Part shown: in pieces, positions 31,359 to 40,213 of the stretch
Numbering within the stretch: position 1 is the stretch's first letter
Layout of the letters: each line of letters begins with the position of its first letter
Assembly: GCA_016861105.1 (NCBI GenBank)
Contig: BOKS01000001.1
Location: 248,001-312,000 of the forward strand
DNA length: 64,000 nt
Origin: Betaproteobacteria bacterium
Lineage (GTDB): Bacteria; Pseudomonadota; Gammaproteobacteria; Burkholderiales; Casimicrobiaceae
Reading direction: 5' to 3'
The notes under the pieces: model-generated
What the model was told of the DNA's origin: nothing
The model's database searches: none
The model's input: only the letters and a program-made list of their open reading frames with translations
Position numbers and translations under genes: made by a program

Positions 31359-32051
31359 TTAGGCTGCACTCTCGGGACGCTTCTGCAGAATGCCGAGCTC
31401 AAGCATTCGCGCAAGAGCAGCCTCTGGGATAAGAATGTCGTCTCTCGCAACGGCTTCCACTAGCGACAGGAACCACTCGTACTTCTCCTTGTGCTGAGGA
31501 TGAGCGTCGAGGAGGCGCTTTGCCCGTTTGGCGGCGCTAGCGAACCAGTACTCGTTAAACGGATTGACGATGCTGTGGCCGCCAAAGTGAAGCAGAGGTG
31601 CCTTGAACGGGCCGTGCTGGAAGCGTGGAACCCATGCTTCGATTCCGAGTGGAATTTCCTCTGAGATGACCACTGCCGGAATCTTGACGGATTTCTCGAG
31701 CGCGACAGCTTTAACGAGCGCATCGCTGACCACAAACAGATTGCCACCCTCCTTCTCTTCCCAGTACTTCCCGTACGCTACTCCTCCGCGGATGAGCCAA
31801 TCCCGCATGAGCGCTGCCCAGTGCAGCGCAACGATCGCATTCACGACGTCCGGCAATTCATCAGAAACGATCAATATGGAGTCGGAGTACACGGAGACTT
31901 GGGCCTTCGGGGGAAAGGGCCACTGTCTGACATCACTCCGGAACTGCTGATACAGAGCGATCGACGCGTCAAAGTCGTGCAGAACCGCCGAAGAGAACCC
32001 GAGTACATCGCAGAAGCCAACGTACTTCAAGGGTGCGGGGAAGCCGAGCAT
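31359..32051 (-). CDS. Class III nucleotide-cyclase-like protein (cassette gene)
   Basis: 230-aa protein of markedly lower GC than its surroundings. The N-terminal 140 residues have the layout of a class III cyclase catalytic domain: KYVGFCDVLGFSSAV (Asp in the first metal position), VSVYSDSILIVSDE (second Asp), then RDWLIRGGVAYGKYWEE and VSDALVKAVALEKSVKIPAVVISEE. This matches a broad group of uncharacterised bacterial cyclase homologues; whether the residues needed for nucleotide choice and catalysis are all present cannot be settled here. ATG 32051 lies ten bases after an integron-type core site (GTTGGGC), as expected for a gene cassette. A small membrane-protein gene precedes it on the same strand. 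A role in anti-phage signalling (Pycsar-like) is conjecture. Confidence 0.65.
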   Translation of the reverse strand: MLGFPAPLKYVGFCDVLGFSSAVLHDFDASIALYQQFRSDVRQWPFPPKAQVSVYSDSILIVSDELPDVVNAIVALHWAALMRDWLIRGGVAYGKYWEEKEGGNLFVVSDALVKAVALEKSVKIPAVVISEEIPLGIEAWVPRFQHGPFKAPLLHFGGHSIVNPFNEYWFASAAKRAKRLLDAHPQHKEKYEWFLSLVEAVARDDILIPEAALARMLELGILQKRPESAA

Positions 32052-32061
32052 AGTCTGTGCG

Positions 32062-32081
32062 GCCCAACGTTGGAGTTAGGC
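32062..32081 (-). other. Compact attC-like cassette junction
   Basis: Minus strand GCCTAAC-TCCAAC-GTTGGGC: an RYYYAAC core and a GTTRRRY core only six bases apart, without the usual central hairpin. It lies exactly between two cassette-like genes. Read as a deleted or degenerate integron attC site. Confidence 0.5.
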
Positions 32082-32100
32082 GTCGCTGGTGCTCTACATG

Positions 32101-32487
32101 CTAGAGCCATACAGCGGCAACTTGGGCGAGAGTGCCGACGACAATGAACCAAAACCCCGTGGACGGCTTGAAGAACGCATAGGTGCGGAGCCATGTGCGG
32201 ATCGGTGTGTCTGGATTGTCGATGACCTCCCTCGTGATGTACAAGGGAGGACCGTACGGGTATTCCTCTTCGTCTCCGTAGCGCTCGAGGATCTTTGTGA
32301 ATAACCCGGCAACTTCAAGCTGCACCACACCCGTAAGAGTGGCGAGCAAGCCAGTCGTTCCCATTAGCTTTCCAGCACTGGGCCACCTGAGAACGACGCC
32401 GTAGAGCGCGACCGCTGCAACGATTGCAGTGCCAACGAGTAAGGCCGAAAACGCGATGCGCTCACTGCGTTTGAAGTAGTTTGGCAC
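32101..32487 (-). CDS. Small three-helix membrane protein (cassette gene)
   Basis: 128-aa protein, family not recognised. Two N-terminal hydrophobic segments (about 10-32, FSALLVGTAIVAAVALYGVV; about 40-62, MGTTGLLATLTGVVQLEVAGL), an acidic hydrophilic middle (ERYGDEEEYPYGPPLYITREVIDNP) and a C-terminal helix (FWFIVVGTLAQVAAVW). I start it at GTG 32487, which has GAGG at a fitting distance; a longer frame would run into the attC site at 32538-32639. It precedes the cyclase-like gene in the same direction. Membrane effectors are common partners of signalling cyclases, but no nucleotide-binding domain is visible. Confidence 0.65.
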   Translation of the reverse strand: MPNYFKRSERIAFSALLVGTAIVAAVALYGVVLRWPSAGKLMGTTGLLATLTGVVQLEVAGLFTKILERYGDEEEYPYGPPLYITREVIDNPDTPIRTWLRTYAFFKPSTGFWFIVVGTLAQVAAVWL

Positions 32488-32537
32488 TGAACCTCGCTCT
32501 GATGGCAGCGGCAGGTTGCTGATCGACCGTGCGCGAC

Positions 32538-32639
32538 GCCTAACGCTCGTGTTGAGCGGCGGCCGACGAGCGTAGCGAGGAGGGCACCGCAAGCATGCGA
32601 AGCGCGCTTGCGGCCGTCCGCACGAACACGGGGTTGGGC
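32538..32639 (-). other. Integron attC recombination site
   Basis: A 102-bp imperfect inverted repeat bounded on the plus strand by GCCTAAC (32538-32544) and GTTGGGC (32633-32639), the RYYYAAC/GTTRRRY core sites. Inside, CGTGTTGAGCGG (from 32548) pairs with CCGCACGAACACG (to 32630), giving the second pair of boxes with one arm a base longer, as attC sites require. The longer inner arm is on the 5' side when read on the minus strand, agreeing with cassette orientation. The centre forms an extra hairpin. Confidence 0.8.
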
Positions 32640-32693
32640 GTCACCGTGGCTCAACCCCCGCGGTACCCGTGGCTCCCAATGCGATGTCCGAGC

Positions 32694-32876
32694 TCAGTCA
32701 CATTCAATCTCGCGCGTAGACGTCCAAACGTACGGATCGCTGCAGACCTGCTCGCCGTTTACCGTGACTTCCCAGCCGATGAGGTAGCCGTTATCTCCCA
32801 CGAGGCGTGCGGCTGCGGCAGAGGCCGCAACGCCAACCATGACGCCGAGCATGAATCCGGAGACGAAACGTTTCAT
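32694..32876 (-). CDS. Small exported protein (cassette gene)
   Basis: 60-aa protein from ATG 32876, preceded by an excellent ribosome site (GGGAGGA). Residues 1-23 form a signal peptide or membrane anchor ([20 protein letters not shown]); the remaining 37 residues ([20 protein letters not shown] and [17 protein letters not shown]) contain two Cys that could form a disulfide. Short, single, promoterless-looking genes of this sort are typical of integron cassettes. A GTTGGGC core site lies 40 bases upstream. Function unknown. Confidence 0.7.
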   Translation of the reverse strand: MKRFVSGFMLGVMVGVAASAAAARLVGDNGYLIGWEVTVNGEQVCSDPYVWTSTREIECD

Positions 32877-33270
32877 GGATCCTCCCTCTGTGAATCCATC
32901 GATACCAGCAATGACGCCCAACCTTAACTCAGGCCGCGCCAGCGGGCCGGATAACCTGGCACATCGACCGATAACCCGGCTTGGACAATCGACAGAAGGA
33001 CCTGTGTTCTCATGACCTTGTGCTCCCGCGCGACGGTTGACTAGCGCACCAACCAACGCGGCAAATCCGGCGCCGGGGGAGCGGATGCACAACCGCTCGG
33101 GCAGACACACCCGATTGGTGCGATCGACGCCCACATCATTCGTCACCCAAACCCGATGGGACTCTTCGGGATGCCGGCGGCGGTTCCGTCAGTCTGCGGA
33201 TCGCGTCCGGAACGCCCGCAATCGCCGCGTCGTGGGAAATCCGACCGCCTTCAGCAGCACCTTGATCCGG
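32877..33270. other. Gene-free stretch with an integron-like core site
   Basis: No convincing gene. On the minus strand GAGTTAAGGTTGGGCGTC at about 32932-32914 contains a GTTRRRY core (32922-32916) in cassette orientation, which could be the right-hand recombination boundary (attI or attC remnant). No second core and no integrase gene is seen to its right before nrdJ. Confidence 0.5.
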
Positions 33271-36200
33271 CTAACTGCACTGCCCCGTATACCCGCACGC
33301 CGTGCAGAACTCGCAGCCGTCGCGCTTGATCATCGCGGCGGCGTGGCAGCTCGGGCAGACCTTGCCTTTGATCGGCGGGGTTTCGTGCTCGATCACCTTG
33401 ACCGCGTCGGGCAGCGCGAGGATGCCGGCGCTCTGGATCGCGCGGCCGTCGTCGTCGAGGATGCCGAGCACCTTGTACCGGTGCAGCAGCAGCGTGGCGA
33501 TGTAGGCGACCGTGCTCGGGTACAGCGCCGAGCGCTCCTCGCCGGGCACCGGCGCCCAGAACTCGCCGTTCTGCTCGCCGAAGTTCAGCAGCTTCTTCAG
33601 CTTCAGGCCGATCCAGTTGGCGTCGACCACGCGCATGTCGAGCGAGATCAGCTTGCACAGGCCGTCGAGCACCTTCGGGTATTCGCCGGCGAGCCAGATC
33701 GAGTACGGTCGACGGCTGCCGTCGGGCAGGTGCAGCTCCTTGACGCCGAGCACGAAGTCGTCGCCGGTGTTGGCGTTGTTGATGTCGACCGTCCAGCTCA
33801 TCGTGCCGAGCGGGCCGGCCTTCGGCTCCTTCTTGCTGAACAGCGCGTTCAACACCGGCGTCGGGTGCCTGTCGATGTCCTTGAAGGTGCCGAGCTGCTC
33901 GCAGCGGAGCCGCACGATATTGGCGAACGCCGCGACCACGCCGTTCTGGTACACGCGTTCGCCCGACGGCGGCATCGCCAGCAGGAAGCCCTGCTCGTCG
34001 CGCGCCTTGGCGAGCGCGTCGAGCTTCATCTTCAGCCACGCGCGGTCTTCGCTGCGCATGTCCATCGACAGCGCCTTGGCGATCGCACCGAGTCCGCGCG
34101 GCTGCTCGGCGCCGTTGACCCACACCTCGAACGGCATCGGCCCGTGGCCGTTGTTGTCGATCTGGCCGATGAAGATCGCGAAGCTCTCCTTGCGTTCGGG
34201 GATCTCGACCATGTAGGTCCACGCCATGTTGCCTTCGGCGAGGTCGGGCCGGCCCGGCCACTTCAGGCTCGCGAGCGCGGGCTGCGGCGCGGAGGCGAGC
34301 CGCACGCGGCGATCGGGGTCGTCCTTCAGGTCCTGCGGCGTCGACGAAGGTGTCGCGGCCGGTTCCTTCTTGACCTCGAGCACCGAGCCGATCACGTTGT
34401 TCGGCCGGTAGGTCGTGATGCCTTTGAGTCCCGCTTTCCACGCTTCCAGGTACAGGTTGCGGAAGTCGTCGAACGGATAGTCCTCGGGCACGTTGACCGT
34501 CTTGCTGACCGCGGCGTCGATGTACGGCTGCACCGCTGCGATCATCAGCATGTGTTCGACCGCGCCCATCTCCAGCGCGTGCACGAACGCGGGCGGAAGA
34601 TGGTTCGTGTCGCCGCCCATGTGCTTGTACAGGCGGTACGCGTAGTCCTCGACCGCGTACTCCTGCTTGCTGCCGTCGGGCATGCGCTTCTTGCGGATGT
34701 AGGTCCACGAATACGTGGGCTCGATGCCGCCGGAGGCGTTGCCGGCGAACGCGAGCGAAATCGTTCCGGTCGGCGCGATCGACAGCAGGTGCGAGTTGCG
34801 CAGGCCGTGCTTGCGGATCTTCGCCTTCAGATCGTCCGGCAGGCGCGCCGCGCAGTGCGGGGCGGCCAGGAACTTGTCGGCGTCGAACAGCGGGAAGCGG
34901 CCCTTTTCCTGCGCGAGGTCGACCGACGCTTCGTACGCCGCGTCGCGCATCGCGCGCGCGATTTCGCCCGCCAGCGCGCGCGCCGGCGCGCTGTCGTAGC
35001 GCAGGTTCATCATCGTCAGCGTATTGCCGAGGCCGGTGAAGCCCAGCCCCACGCGCCGCTTGTTGCGCGCCTCGTTGAACTGCTCGGGCAGCGGCCACAG
35101 CGTGGCGTCGAGCACGTTGTCGAGCGCGCGGATCGACGTCTTGACGACGTCGCGGAACTTGACGAAGTCGAACGCCGGCGCGTCGCTGAACGGATCGAGC
35201 ACGAAGCGCGTCAGGTTGACCGAACCGAGGCAGCAGCAGCCGTAGGGCGGAAGAGGCTGTTCGCCGCACTGCCCGGTGACCAGCCCGTTGAAGATCACGC
35301 TGTTGCGATCGGGCTGCGTCGTATCGAACACCGCCTCGCGGCCGACGTGAACGATCGACCTGACGCGGGTCGTGAAGCGCTGCGTCTTCAGCAGCGCCTT
35401 GTCGGCGACCCACGCGCGGTACTTCGCGTTCTTCGCGTCGCTCAGGAAGCCGATCTCGCGCATGAAGTGCTCGCGCGATTCGCCGTCGATGATCAGCTCG
35501 TAGTCGGCGCGGCACGCGTACGCGCGCTTGCCGCCGCGGCCGTCGGGCAGCAGGCGCTCGCCGCCGTCGCGCCGCTTGCGGATGCGGCAGAACACGCCGA
35601 AGTTCGCCAGCAGGATCTGAACGTCTTTCAGCAGACCGGGTTCGCTCGACGCCAGCCGGATCGAGCAGGTCTGGCTGTTGGACGAGACATTGACGGTGCC
35701 GTCGGTCTGGAACAGTCCCTGCAGATAGCCGCGGACGCAGTCCTCCGTTCCGCGCCAGATCACTTCCGGAACGGAATGCTTGCTCCTGGCGGTAAACCCG
35801 TAGTGCTCGAGGAAGCGGGCGAGCAGCACCGAGCGGATGAACACGTGATTGCGTTCGGGCACCGCGACCGGCGTAACGCGGTACTCGCGTGCGGTCGCGG
35901 CCATGCCTGCGATCAGGCCGTTGACGGCCGCCGCGATCGCCGGCGCGAACGTCCGGTCCTCGCCCCAGAAGTTCACGATCGCGGCGTTTTCGCCGTTGCC
36001 GCGATTCGTGAAATGTCCGTCGCCGGTGATCAGGCCGATCAGCGTGCCCAGTTCGGCGCTGCCGTCGGTTCCGAACTGCCCCTTGCCCGACTGCACGAGC
36101 AGCTCGTCGCCCGGCCGCAGTTCATGCAGTTTGATCTTGCCGCGCTGCGTGTAGAAGTCGTGCCACGCGGTGGCCTTGATCTCGTAGCCATCCTCGGTTT

Positions 36201-37254
36201 CGACGCGGTAGACGTCGGCTTCGTATGCGGTCATGAAGGCGGGTTTGGCTGCGCGCACCGCCGTGCCGCGCTCGCCGTCGAGCGTGCGGCGGTCGACGGT
36301 GGCCTGCAGCGCGACGCCGGCCGCATGCAGATCGCCGATCCGCACCATGCCGTATTGCGTGTGCAGCCGCGTGTCCGCCGTGACGCAGGGGTTGGTCGCC
36401 GCGATCGTCTCGCAGTACGCGAGGTTGTTGTCCTGGTTGACGCGGTCGATGAAGACCACGCCCGGTTCGGCGTGGTTGTAGGTCGACTGCATGATCTGGT
36501 CGAACAGGTCGCGCGCGCGCGCCTTGCGGTAGACCCAGGTGCCGTCGGGGCGCTGGTAGCTGCTGTCGCGGTCGAACGGCTCGGCCGCGTGCCACAGCTC
36601 GACTTCGCCGTCGGCTTCGACCGCGCGCATGAAGGCGTCGGTCACTGCCACGCTCATGTTGAAGTTGGCGAGCGAACCGTCGCGCTTGGCGTGGATGAAG
36701 TCCTCGATGTCCGGGTGATCGCAGCGGAGCATGCCCATCTGCGCGCCCCGGCGCGCGCCGGCCGACTCCAGCGTCTCGCAGCTCTTGTCGAACACGCGCA
36801 TGTACGACAGCGGGCCGCTCGCGCGCGAGTGCGTGCCGTGCACCAGCGCGCCGCGCGGGCGGATCAGCGAGAAGTCGTAGCCGACGCCGCCGCCGCGCCG
36901 CATCGTCTCGGCCGCCTGCTGGAGCGCGAGGTAGATCGACGGCACGTTGTCCTTGGTGCCGCTGATCGCGTCGCCGACCGGCTGCACGAAGCAGTTGATC
37001 AGCGTGGCGGCGATTTCGGTGCCGGCGGCGGAATTGACGCGGCCGCCGGGAATGAAGCCGTCGACCATCACTTCGTAGAAGCGCTGCTCCCATTCGGCGC
37101 GCACTTCCGGCTTCTCGACCGCGGCGAGCCCGCGCGCCACGCGGCGGCGCACGTCGTCGACGGTCTTCTCGTCGCCCTTGGCGTACTTCTCCAGCAGCAC
37201 GTCGACGGAGATCGGCTGTTCGTCGAGCAGCAGTTGTGCCTTGTCGAGTTTCAT
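33271..37254 (-). CDS. nrdJ: Adenosylcobalamin-dependent ribonucleotide reductase with intein
   Basis: Class II ribonucleotide reductase: makes deoxyribonucleotides with coenzyme B12 and works with or without oxygen. 1327 codons in all; without the 373-residue intein the enzyme is about 954 residues. Host parts: [19 protein letters not shown] (N-terminal Cys), [18 protein letters not shown], the [17 protein letters not shown] active-site motif split by the intein, [21 protein letters not shown], and a C-terminal zinc ribbon ([23 protein letters not shown]). ATG 37254 follows AGGAG. Monocistronic by appearance, divergent from a LysR gene. I saw no clear NrdR box or cobalamin riboswitch in 37255-37531. 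Confidence 0.95.
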   Translation of the reverse strand: MKLDKAQLLLDEQPISVDVLLEKYAKGDEKTVDDVRRRVARGLAAVEKPEVRAEWEQRFYEVMVDGFIPGGRVNSAAGTEIAATLINCFVQPVGDAISGTKDNVPSIYLALQQAAETMRRGGGVGYDFSLIRPRGALVHGTHSRASGPLSYMRVFDKSCETLESAGARRGAQMGMLRCDHPDIEDFIHAKRDGSLANFNMSVAVTDAFMRAVEADGEVELWHAAEPFDRDSSYQRPDGTWVYRKARARDLFDQIMQSTYNHAEPGVVFIDRVNQDNNLAYCETIAATNPCVTADTRLHTQYGMVRIGDLHAAGVALQATVDRRTLDGERGTAVRAAKPAFMTAYEADVYRVETEDGYEIKATAWHDFYTQRGKIKLHELRPGDELLVQSGKGQFGTDGSAELGTLIGLITGDGHFTNRGNGENAAIVNFWGEDRTFAPAIAAAVNGLIAGMAATAREYRVTPVAVPERNHVFIRSVLLARFLEHYGFTARSKHSVPEVIWRGTEDCVRGYLQGLFQTDGTVNVSSNSQTCSIRLASSEPGLLKDVQILLANFGVFCRIRKRRDGGERLLPDGRGGKRAYACRADYELIIDGESREHFMREIGFLSDAKNAKYRAWVADKALLKTQRFTTRVRSIVHVGREAVFDTTQPDRNSVIFNGLVTGQCGEQPLPPYGCCCLGSVNLTRFVLDPFSDAPAFDFVKFRDVVKTSIRALDNVLDATLWPLPEQFNEARNKRRVGLGFTGLGNTLTMMNLRYDSAPARALAGEIARAMRDAAYEASVDLAQEKGRFPLFDADKFLAAPHCAARLPDDLKAKIRKHGLRNSHLLSIAPTGTISLAFAGNASGGIEPTYSWTYIRKKRMPDGSKQEYAVEDYAYRLYKHMGGDTNHLPPAFVHALEMGAVEHMLMIAAVQPYIDAAVSKTVNVPEDYPFDDFRNLYLEAWKAGLKGITTYRPNNVIGSVLEVKKEPAATPSSTPQDLKDDPDRRVRLASAPQPALASLKWPGRPDLAEGNMAWTYMVEIPERKESFAIFIGQIDNNGHGPMPFEVWVNGAEQPRGLGAIAKALSMDMRSEDRAWLKMKLDALAKARDEQGFLLAMPPSGERVYQNGVVAAFANIVRLRCEQLGTFKDIDRHPTPVLNALFSKKEPKAGPLGTMSWTVDINNANTGDDFVLGVKELHLPDGSRRPYSIWLAGEYPKVLDGLCKLISLDMRVVDANWIGLKLKKLLNFGEQNGEFWAPVPGEERSALYPSTVAYIATLLLHRYKVLGILDDDGRAIQSAGILALPDAVKVIEHETPPIKGKVCPSCHAAAMIKRDGCEFCTACGYTGQCS
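35269..36387 (-). mobile_element. Intein with LAGLIDADG homing endonuclease in nrdJ
   Basis: In-frame 373-residue insertion from Cys290 ([16 protein letters not shown]) to Gln662 ([11 protein letters not shown]), removing which restores the conserved NPCGEQPL motif. Block A is [10 protein letters not shown], block B is [10 protein letters not shown] (TxxH), the two endonuclease motifs are [13 protein letters not shown] and [14 protein letters not shown], both with their Asp. The C-terminal splice block is [21 protein letters not shown] then Cys+1: it ends in Gly-Gln in place of the common His-Asn. Endonuclease looks intact, so the element may still home. Confidence 0.93.
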
Positions 37255-37531
37255 CGTTGTTGTCTCCTGGGCGGCTGCTCGGACCTTCGCAGCACTTGAG
37301 GCGCGCAATATAGGCAGCCGCCCGCGTTGCGGAATTGATTTGAATCGATTTCACGAAGACTACACCCGCCAAACGAAGCCGGAAAAAAGCACAAGATATG
37401 GGACCACGCCCCGGCAACCGGCCAACATCTTGCGGTTTCGGGCCCTCAGGGGCGGGTGCCGGAAAGCGCCGGATCGAGGCGCGCAACGCGCTCGATATAC
37501 TCGCCGCGATGCCACGGACCGGAGCGCCGCC

Positions 37532-38461
37532 ATGAACCTGCAGCAGTTCCGCTTCCTGCGCGAGGCCGCGCGCCAGAAGTTCAACATCACCGCGGCGGCG
37601 CGCGCGCTGCACACCTCGCAGCCGGGCATCTCGAAGGCGATCATCGAGCTCGAAGGCGAGCTCGGCGTTTCGATCTTCGCGCGCCAGGGCAAACGCATCC
37701 TGGGGCTGACGCCGCCGGGACAGCAGGTGCTCGGCGCGGCCGAGCGGATCATGCAGGAGGTCGACAACCTCAAGAAGCTCGCGCGCGACTACGCGGGCTC
37801 GCCCGAAGGCACGCTGCGCGTGGCGACGACGCATACGCAGGCGCGCTACGTGCTGCCGCCGGTCGTTCAGAAGTTCGCGCAGAAGTATCCGAAGGTCCGG
37901 CTGAAGCTGCTTCAGGCCGATCCGCCGCAGATCGCGGCGATGCTGGTGAGCGGCCAGGCCGACCTCGGCTTTGCGACCGAAACGCTCGCCGAGACGGCGG
38001 GACTGAAGTCGATCCCGGTGTACGAATGGCAGCACGTCGCGATCGTGCCGCGCGGACATGCGCTGGCGAAGTTCGCCGCCGCGCCGGGCAGGCTGACGCT
38101 GAAGGAGCTGGCGCGCCATCCGCTCGTGACCTACGAAGGGCATTTCGCGGGGCGCAGCCGGATCGACGCGGCCTTCGCCGCGGCGGAGATCGAGCCGTCG
38201 ATCGTGCTGGAGGCGATCGACGCCGACGTGATCAAGACCTACGTGCAGATCGGGCTCGGCGTGGGCATCGTCGCCGGCGTGGCGGCGCAGGCGCAGAACG
38301 AGGGGCTGGTCGCGGTGCCGTGCGGCCATCTGTTCGGCACCAACACGGCGCGGCTGGCGGTCAAGCAGGGGGCGTATCTGCGCGGCTTCGTCTATGCCTT
38401 CATCGAGTTGCTCGCGCCGGGCTGGGACAAGCGCAGGCTCGAAGAGGCGTTGCGCGGCTGA
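37532..38461 (+). CDS. LysR-family regulator, CysB-like
   Basis: 309-aa transcription factor. N-terminal winged helix (MNLQQFRFLREAARQKFNITAAARALHTSQPGISKAI, split here for reading as MNLQQFRFLREA plus NITAAARALHTSQPGISKAI) is of the CysB/Cbl type; the rest is a periplasmic-binding-protein-like sensor (TLRVATTHTQARYVLPPVV ... GLGVGIVAG). CysB relatives control sulfur assimilation, but this copy heads a catabolic gene set on the same strand, so it could regulate that operon. ATG 37532; a candidate -10 (GATATACT) lies near 37493. The region between it and nrdJ contains CAAGAT...ATCTTG arms that could be an operator. Confidence 0.88.
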   Translation: MNLQQFRFLREAARQKFNITAAARALHTSQPGISKAIIELEGELGVSIFARQGKRILGLTPPGQQVLGAAERIMQEVDNLKKLARDYAGSPEGTLRVATTHTQARYVLPPVVQKFAQKYPKVRLKLLQADPPQIAAMLVSGQADLGFATETLAETAGLKSIPVYEWQHVAIVPRGHALAKFAAAPGRLTLKELARHPLVTYEGHFAGRSRIDAAFAAAEIEPSIVLEAIDADVIKTYVQIGLGVGIVAGVAAQAQNEGLVAVPCGHLFGTNTARLAVKQGAYLRGFVYAFIELLAPGWDKRRLEEALRG

Positions 38462-38523
38462 GGTCCGTTGCCGGCGGACTAAACTCTGCCGCGGCGAGAC
38501 GGAACACGAGCCAGGAGACGAGC

Positions 38524-39168
38524 ATGAGCGCACCCGCCACATCCCGCCAGTTGCCGACGACCAAGGCGGCGGCGGCGATCCCGATCCACGGGCTGCACCA
38601 TTTCGCCTACCGCTGCCGGGACGCCGAGGAGACGCGGCACTTCTACGAGGACATCCTCGGCATGCCGCTGTGGCACATCATCCAGTCCGACTACGTGCCG
38701 TCGACCGGCGAGTACTGCCCGTACACGCACATCTTCTTCCGCATGACCGACGGCTCGTGCGTCGCCTTTTTCGACCTCGGCGACGACGTCGCCGCGGAGC
38801 CTTCGCCCAACACGCCGGCCTGGGTCAACCACCTGGCGCTGCGCGTCGATACGGTCGAGCACCTGGAGAAGATCAAGGCGCGGCTGCAGTCGCACGGCAT
38901 CGAGGTGATCGGCGTGACCGACCATCACATCTTCAAGTCGATCTACTTCTTCGACCCGAACGGCATCCGGCTCGAACTCACCGCGCAGCTTGCCTCCGAG
39001 ATGCAGATGCTGCAGGAGTCGAAGACCGCGCACGCGCGGCTGGCGGAGTGGACGCGGCGCAAGAACGAATGGCGCAAGGAGCGCGCCGCGGGCAAGGCGG
39101 TGGCCCCGCTGAAGCCGCAGCAGAACGACCGGCCCGAGGTCGCCGCGCGCGCCGGCAAGCGCGGATGA
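38524..39168 (+). CDS. VOC-family protein, probable extradiol-type dioxygenase
   Basis: 214-aa vicinal-oxygen-chelate protein. Likely metal ligands: His in GLHHFAYRC, His in WVNHLALRV and Glu in GIRLELTA, the two-His-one-Glu pattern. The region after residue ~165 is a charged helical tail. ATG 38524 follows AGGAGACGAGC. First structural gene of a tight gene row: its stop overlaps the next start (ATGA at 39165). Probably opens an aromatic ring or acts on a ring-cleavage intermediate; glyoxalase-like isomerase activity is the alternative. Confidence 0.85.
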   Translation: MSAPATSRQLPTTKAAAAIPIHGLHHFAYRCRDAEETRHFYEDILGMPLWHIIQSDYVPSTGEYCPYTHIFFRMTDGSCVAFFDLGDDVAAEPSPNTPAWVNHLALRVDTVEHLEKIKARLQSHGIEVIGVTDHHIFKSIYFFDPNGIRLELTAQLASEMQMLQESKTAHARLAEWTRRKNEWRKERAAGKAVAPLKPQQNDRPEVAARAGKRG

Positions 39169-40145
39169 AGGTCTGCATCGTCGGCGCCGGCTCGGTCGGC
39201 GCCGTGCTCGGCGGCAAGCTCGCCGCGAGCGGCCACGAGGTCGCGCTGATCGCGCGCGGCACGCATCTCGCGGCGCTGCGCGAAAAGGGGCTGCAACTGG
39301 TCGATCACGTCGACCGCCGCTCCGGCACCTACCGGCTCGCCGCGAGCGACGAGCCGCGCGACTTCGGCGAGCAGGATCTGGTCTTCATCGGCCTGAAGGC
39401 GCACGCGATTGGCGCGATGCTCCCGCGTATGCGCCCGCTCGTCGGCCGCGACACGGTGGTCGTGCCGGCGATCAACGGGCTGCCGTGGTGGTACTTCTAC
39501 AAGGAGGGCGGGCCGCTCGACGGCGCGCGCGTGCACGCGCTCGATCCCGACGGCACGATGTTCGAGTCGCTCGACTGCGCGCACCTGCTCGGCTGCGTGG
39601 TGCACATCGCCGCCGAGGTGCGCGCGCCGGGCGAGGTGCATCACACCGGTGGCCGCCGGCTGATCCTCGGCGAACCCGACAACTCCGCTTCGCGGCGATT
39701 GCATGCCGTGTGCGAGCTGCTGGCGGGGGCGGGGTTCGAAGCGGTCGCTTCGACGAACATCCGGCTCGACGTCTGGACCAAGCTGCTCGGCAACCTGTCG
39801 TTCAATCCGATCGCGGCACTGACCGGCTATCTGATGAACCAGATCTGCGCCGACGAGGGCGTGCTCGAGATCATCCGCGCGATGATGGTCGAGGGCATGG
39901 CGGTGTCCGAGCACTACGGCGTGCGCGTGCCGATGACGCCCGACCAGCGCATCGATCTCGCGCGCCAGCTCGGCGCGGCCAAGATCTCGATGCTGCAGGA
40001 CCTCGAACAGCGCCGGCCGCTGGAGCTGGCCGCAGTCGTCGGCGCGGTGATCGAGCTGGCCGAACGCGCCGGCATCGACGTGCCGACGATCCGCCGCGTG
40101 CACGCGCTGACGCTCGCGCGGGCGAAGGCGCTGGGGTTGGCTTAG
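39165..40145 (+). CDS. 2-dehydropantoate 2-reductase family (PanE/ApbA-like) oxidoreductase
   Basis: 326-aa NADPH-dependent reductase. MKVCIVGAGSVGAVLGGKLA is the Rossmann loop; WTKLLGNLSFNPIAALTGY carries the catalytic Lys and Asn of ketopantoate reductases; the C-terminal helical domain is complete. Being inside a catabolic operon rather than near panB/panC argues for reduction of a keto acid from a degradation pathway instead of pantothenate synthesis. Overlaps the VOC gene by 4 bp. Confidence 0.85.
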   Translation: MKVCIVGAGSVGAVLGGKLAASGHEVALIARGTHLAALREKGLQLVDHVDRRSGTYRLAASDEPRDFGEQDLVFIGLKAHAIGAMLPRMRPLVGRDTVVVPAINGLPWWYFYKEGGPLDGARVHALDPDGTMFESLDCAHLLGCVVHIAAEVRAPGEVHHTGGRRLILGEPDNSASRRLHAVCELLAGAGFEAVASTNIRLDVWTKLLGNLSFNPIAALTGYLMNQICADEGVLEIIRAMMVEGMAVSEHYGVRVPMTPDQRIDLARQLGAAKISMLQDLEQRRPLELAAVVGAVIELAERAGIDVPTIRRVHALTLARAKALGLA

Positions 40146-40170
40146 TCGGATCGCGGATTGCGGATCGCGC
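40146..40170 (+). repeat. GGATTGC-heptamer repeat after a stop codon
   Basis: TCGGATCGCGGATTGCGGAT then CGCGC follows immediately on the TAG stop of the PanE-like gene. Single arm only; same heptamer family as 4690-4763, 5659-5753 and 43006-43161. Confidence 0.75.
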
Positions 40171-40213
40171 GGGACGAACTAAGCTCTGGCCGACGCGCGA
40201 CCCCCGACACGAG

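Noticed and set aside
31359-32487. Calling the two cassette genes a Pycsar defence system outright
   Set aside because: No cyclic-nucleotide-binding effector domain is visible and the cyclase activity is unproven; kept only as a hypothesis.
32877-33270. Integrase gene or attI site at the right end of the cassette array
   Set aside because: A single core site is visible but no tyrosine-recombinase motifs in any frame, so no integrase is claimed.
33037-37299. 1420-codon open frame on the plus strand
   Set aside because: Antisense shadow of nrdJ.
37255-37531. Possible cobalamin riboswitch or NrdR box upstream of nrdJ
   Set aside because: No B12-box-like sequence and no pair of NrdR boxes could be read; only a vague CAAGAT/ATCTTG pair is present.
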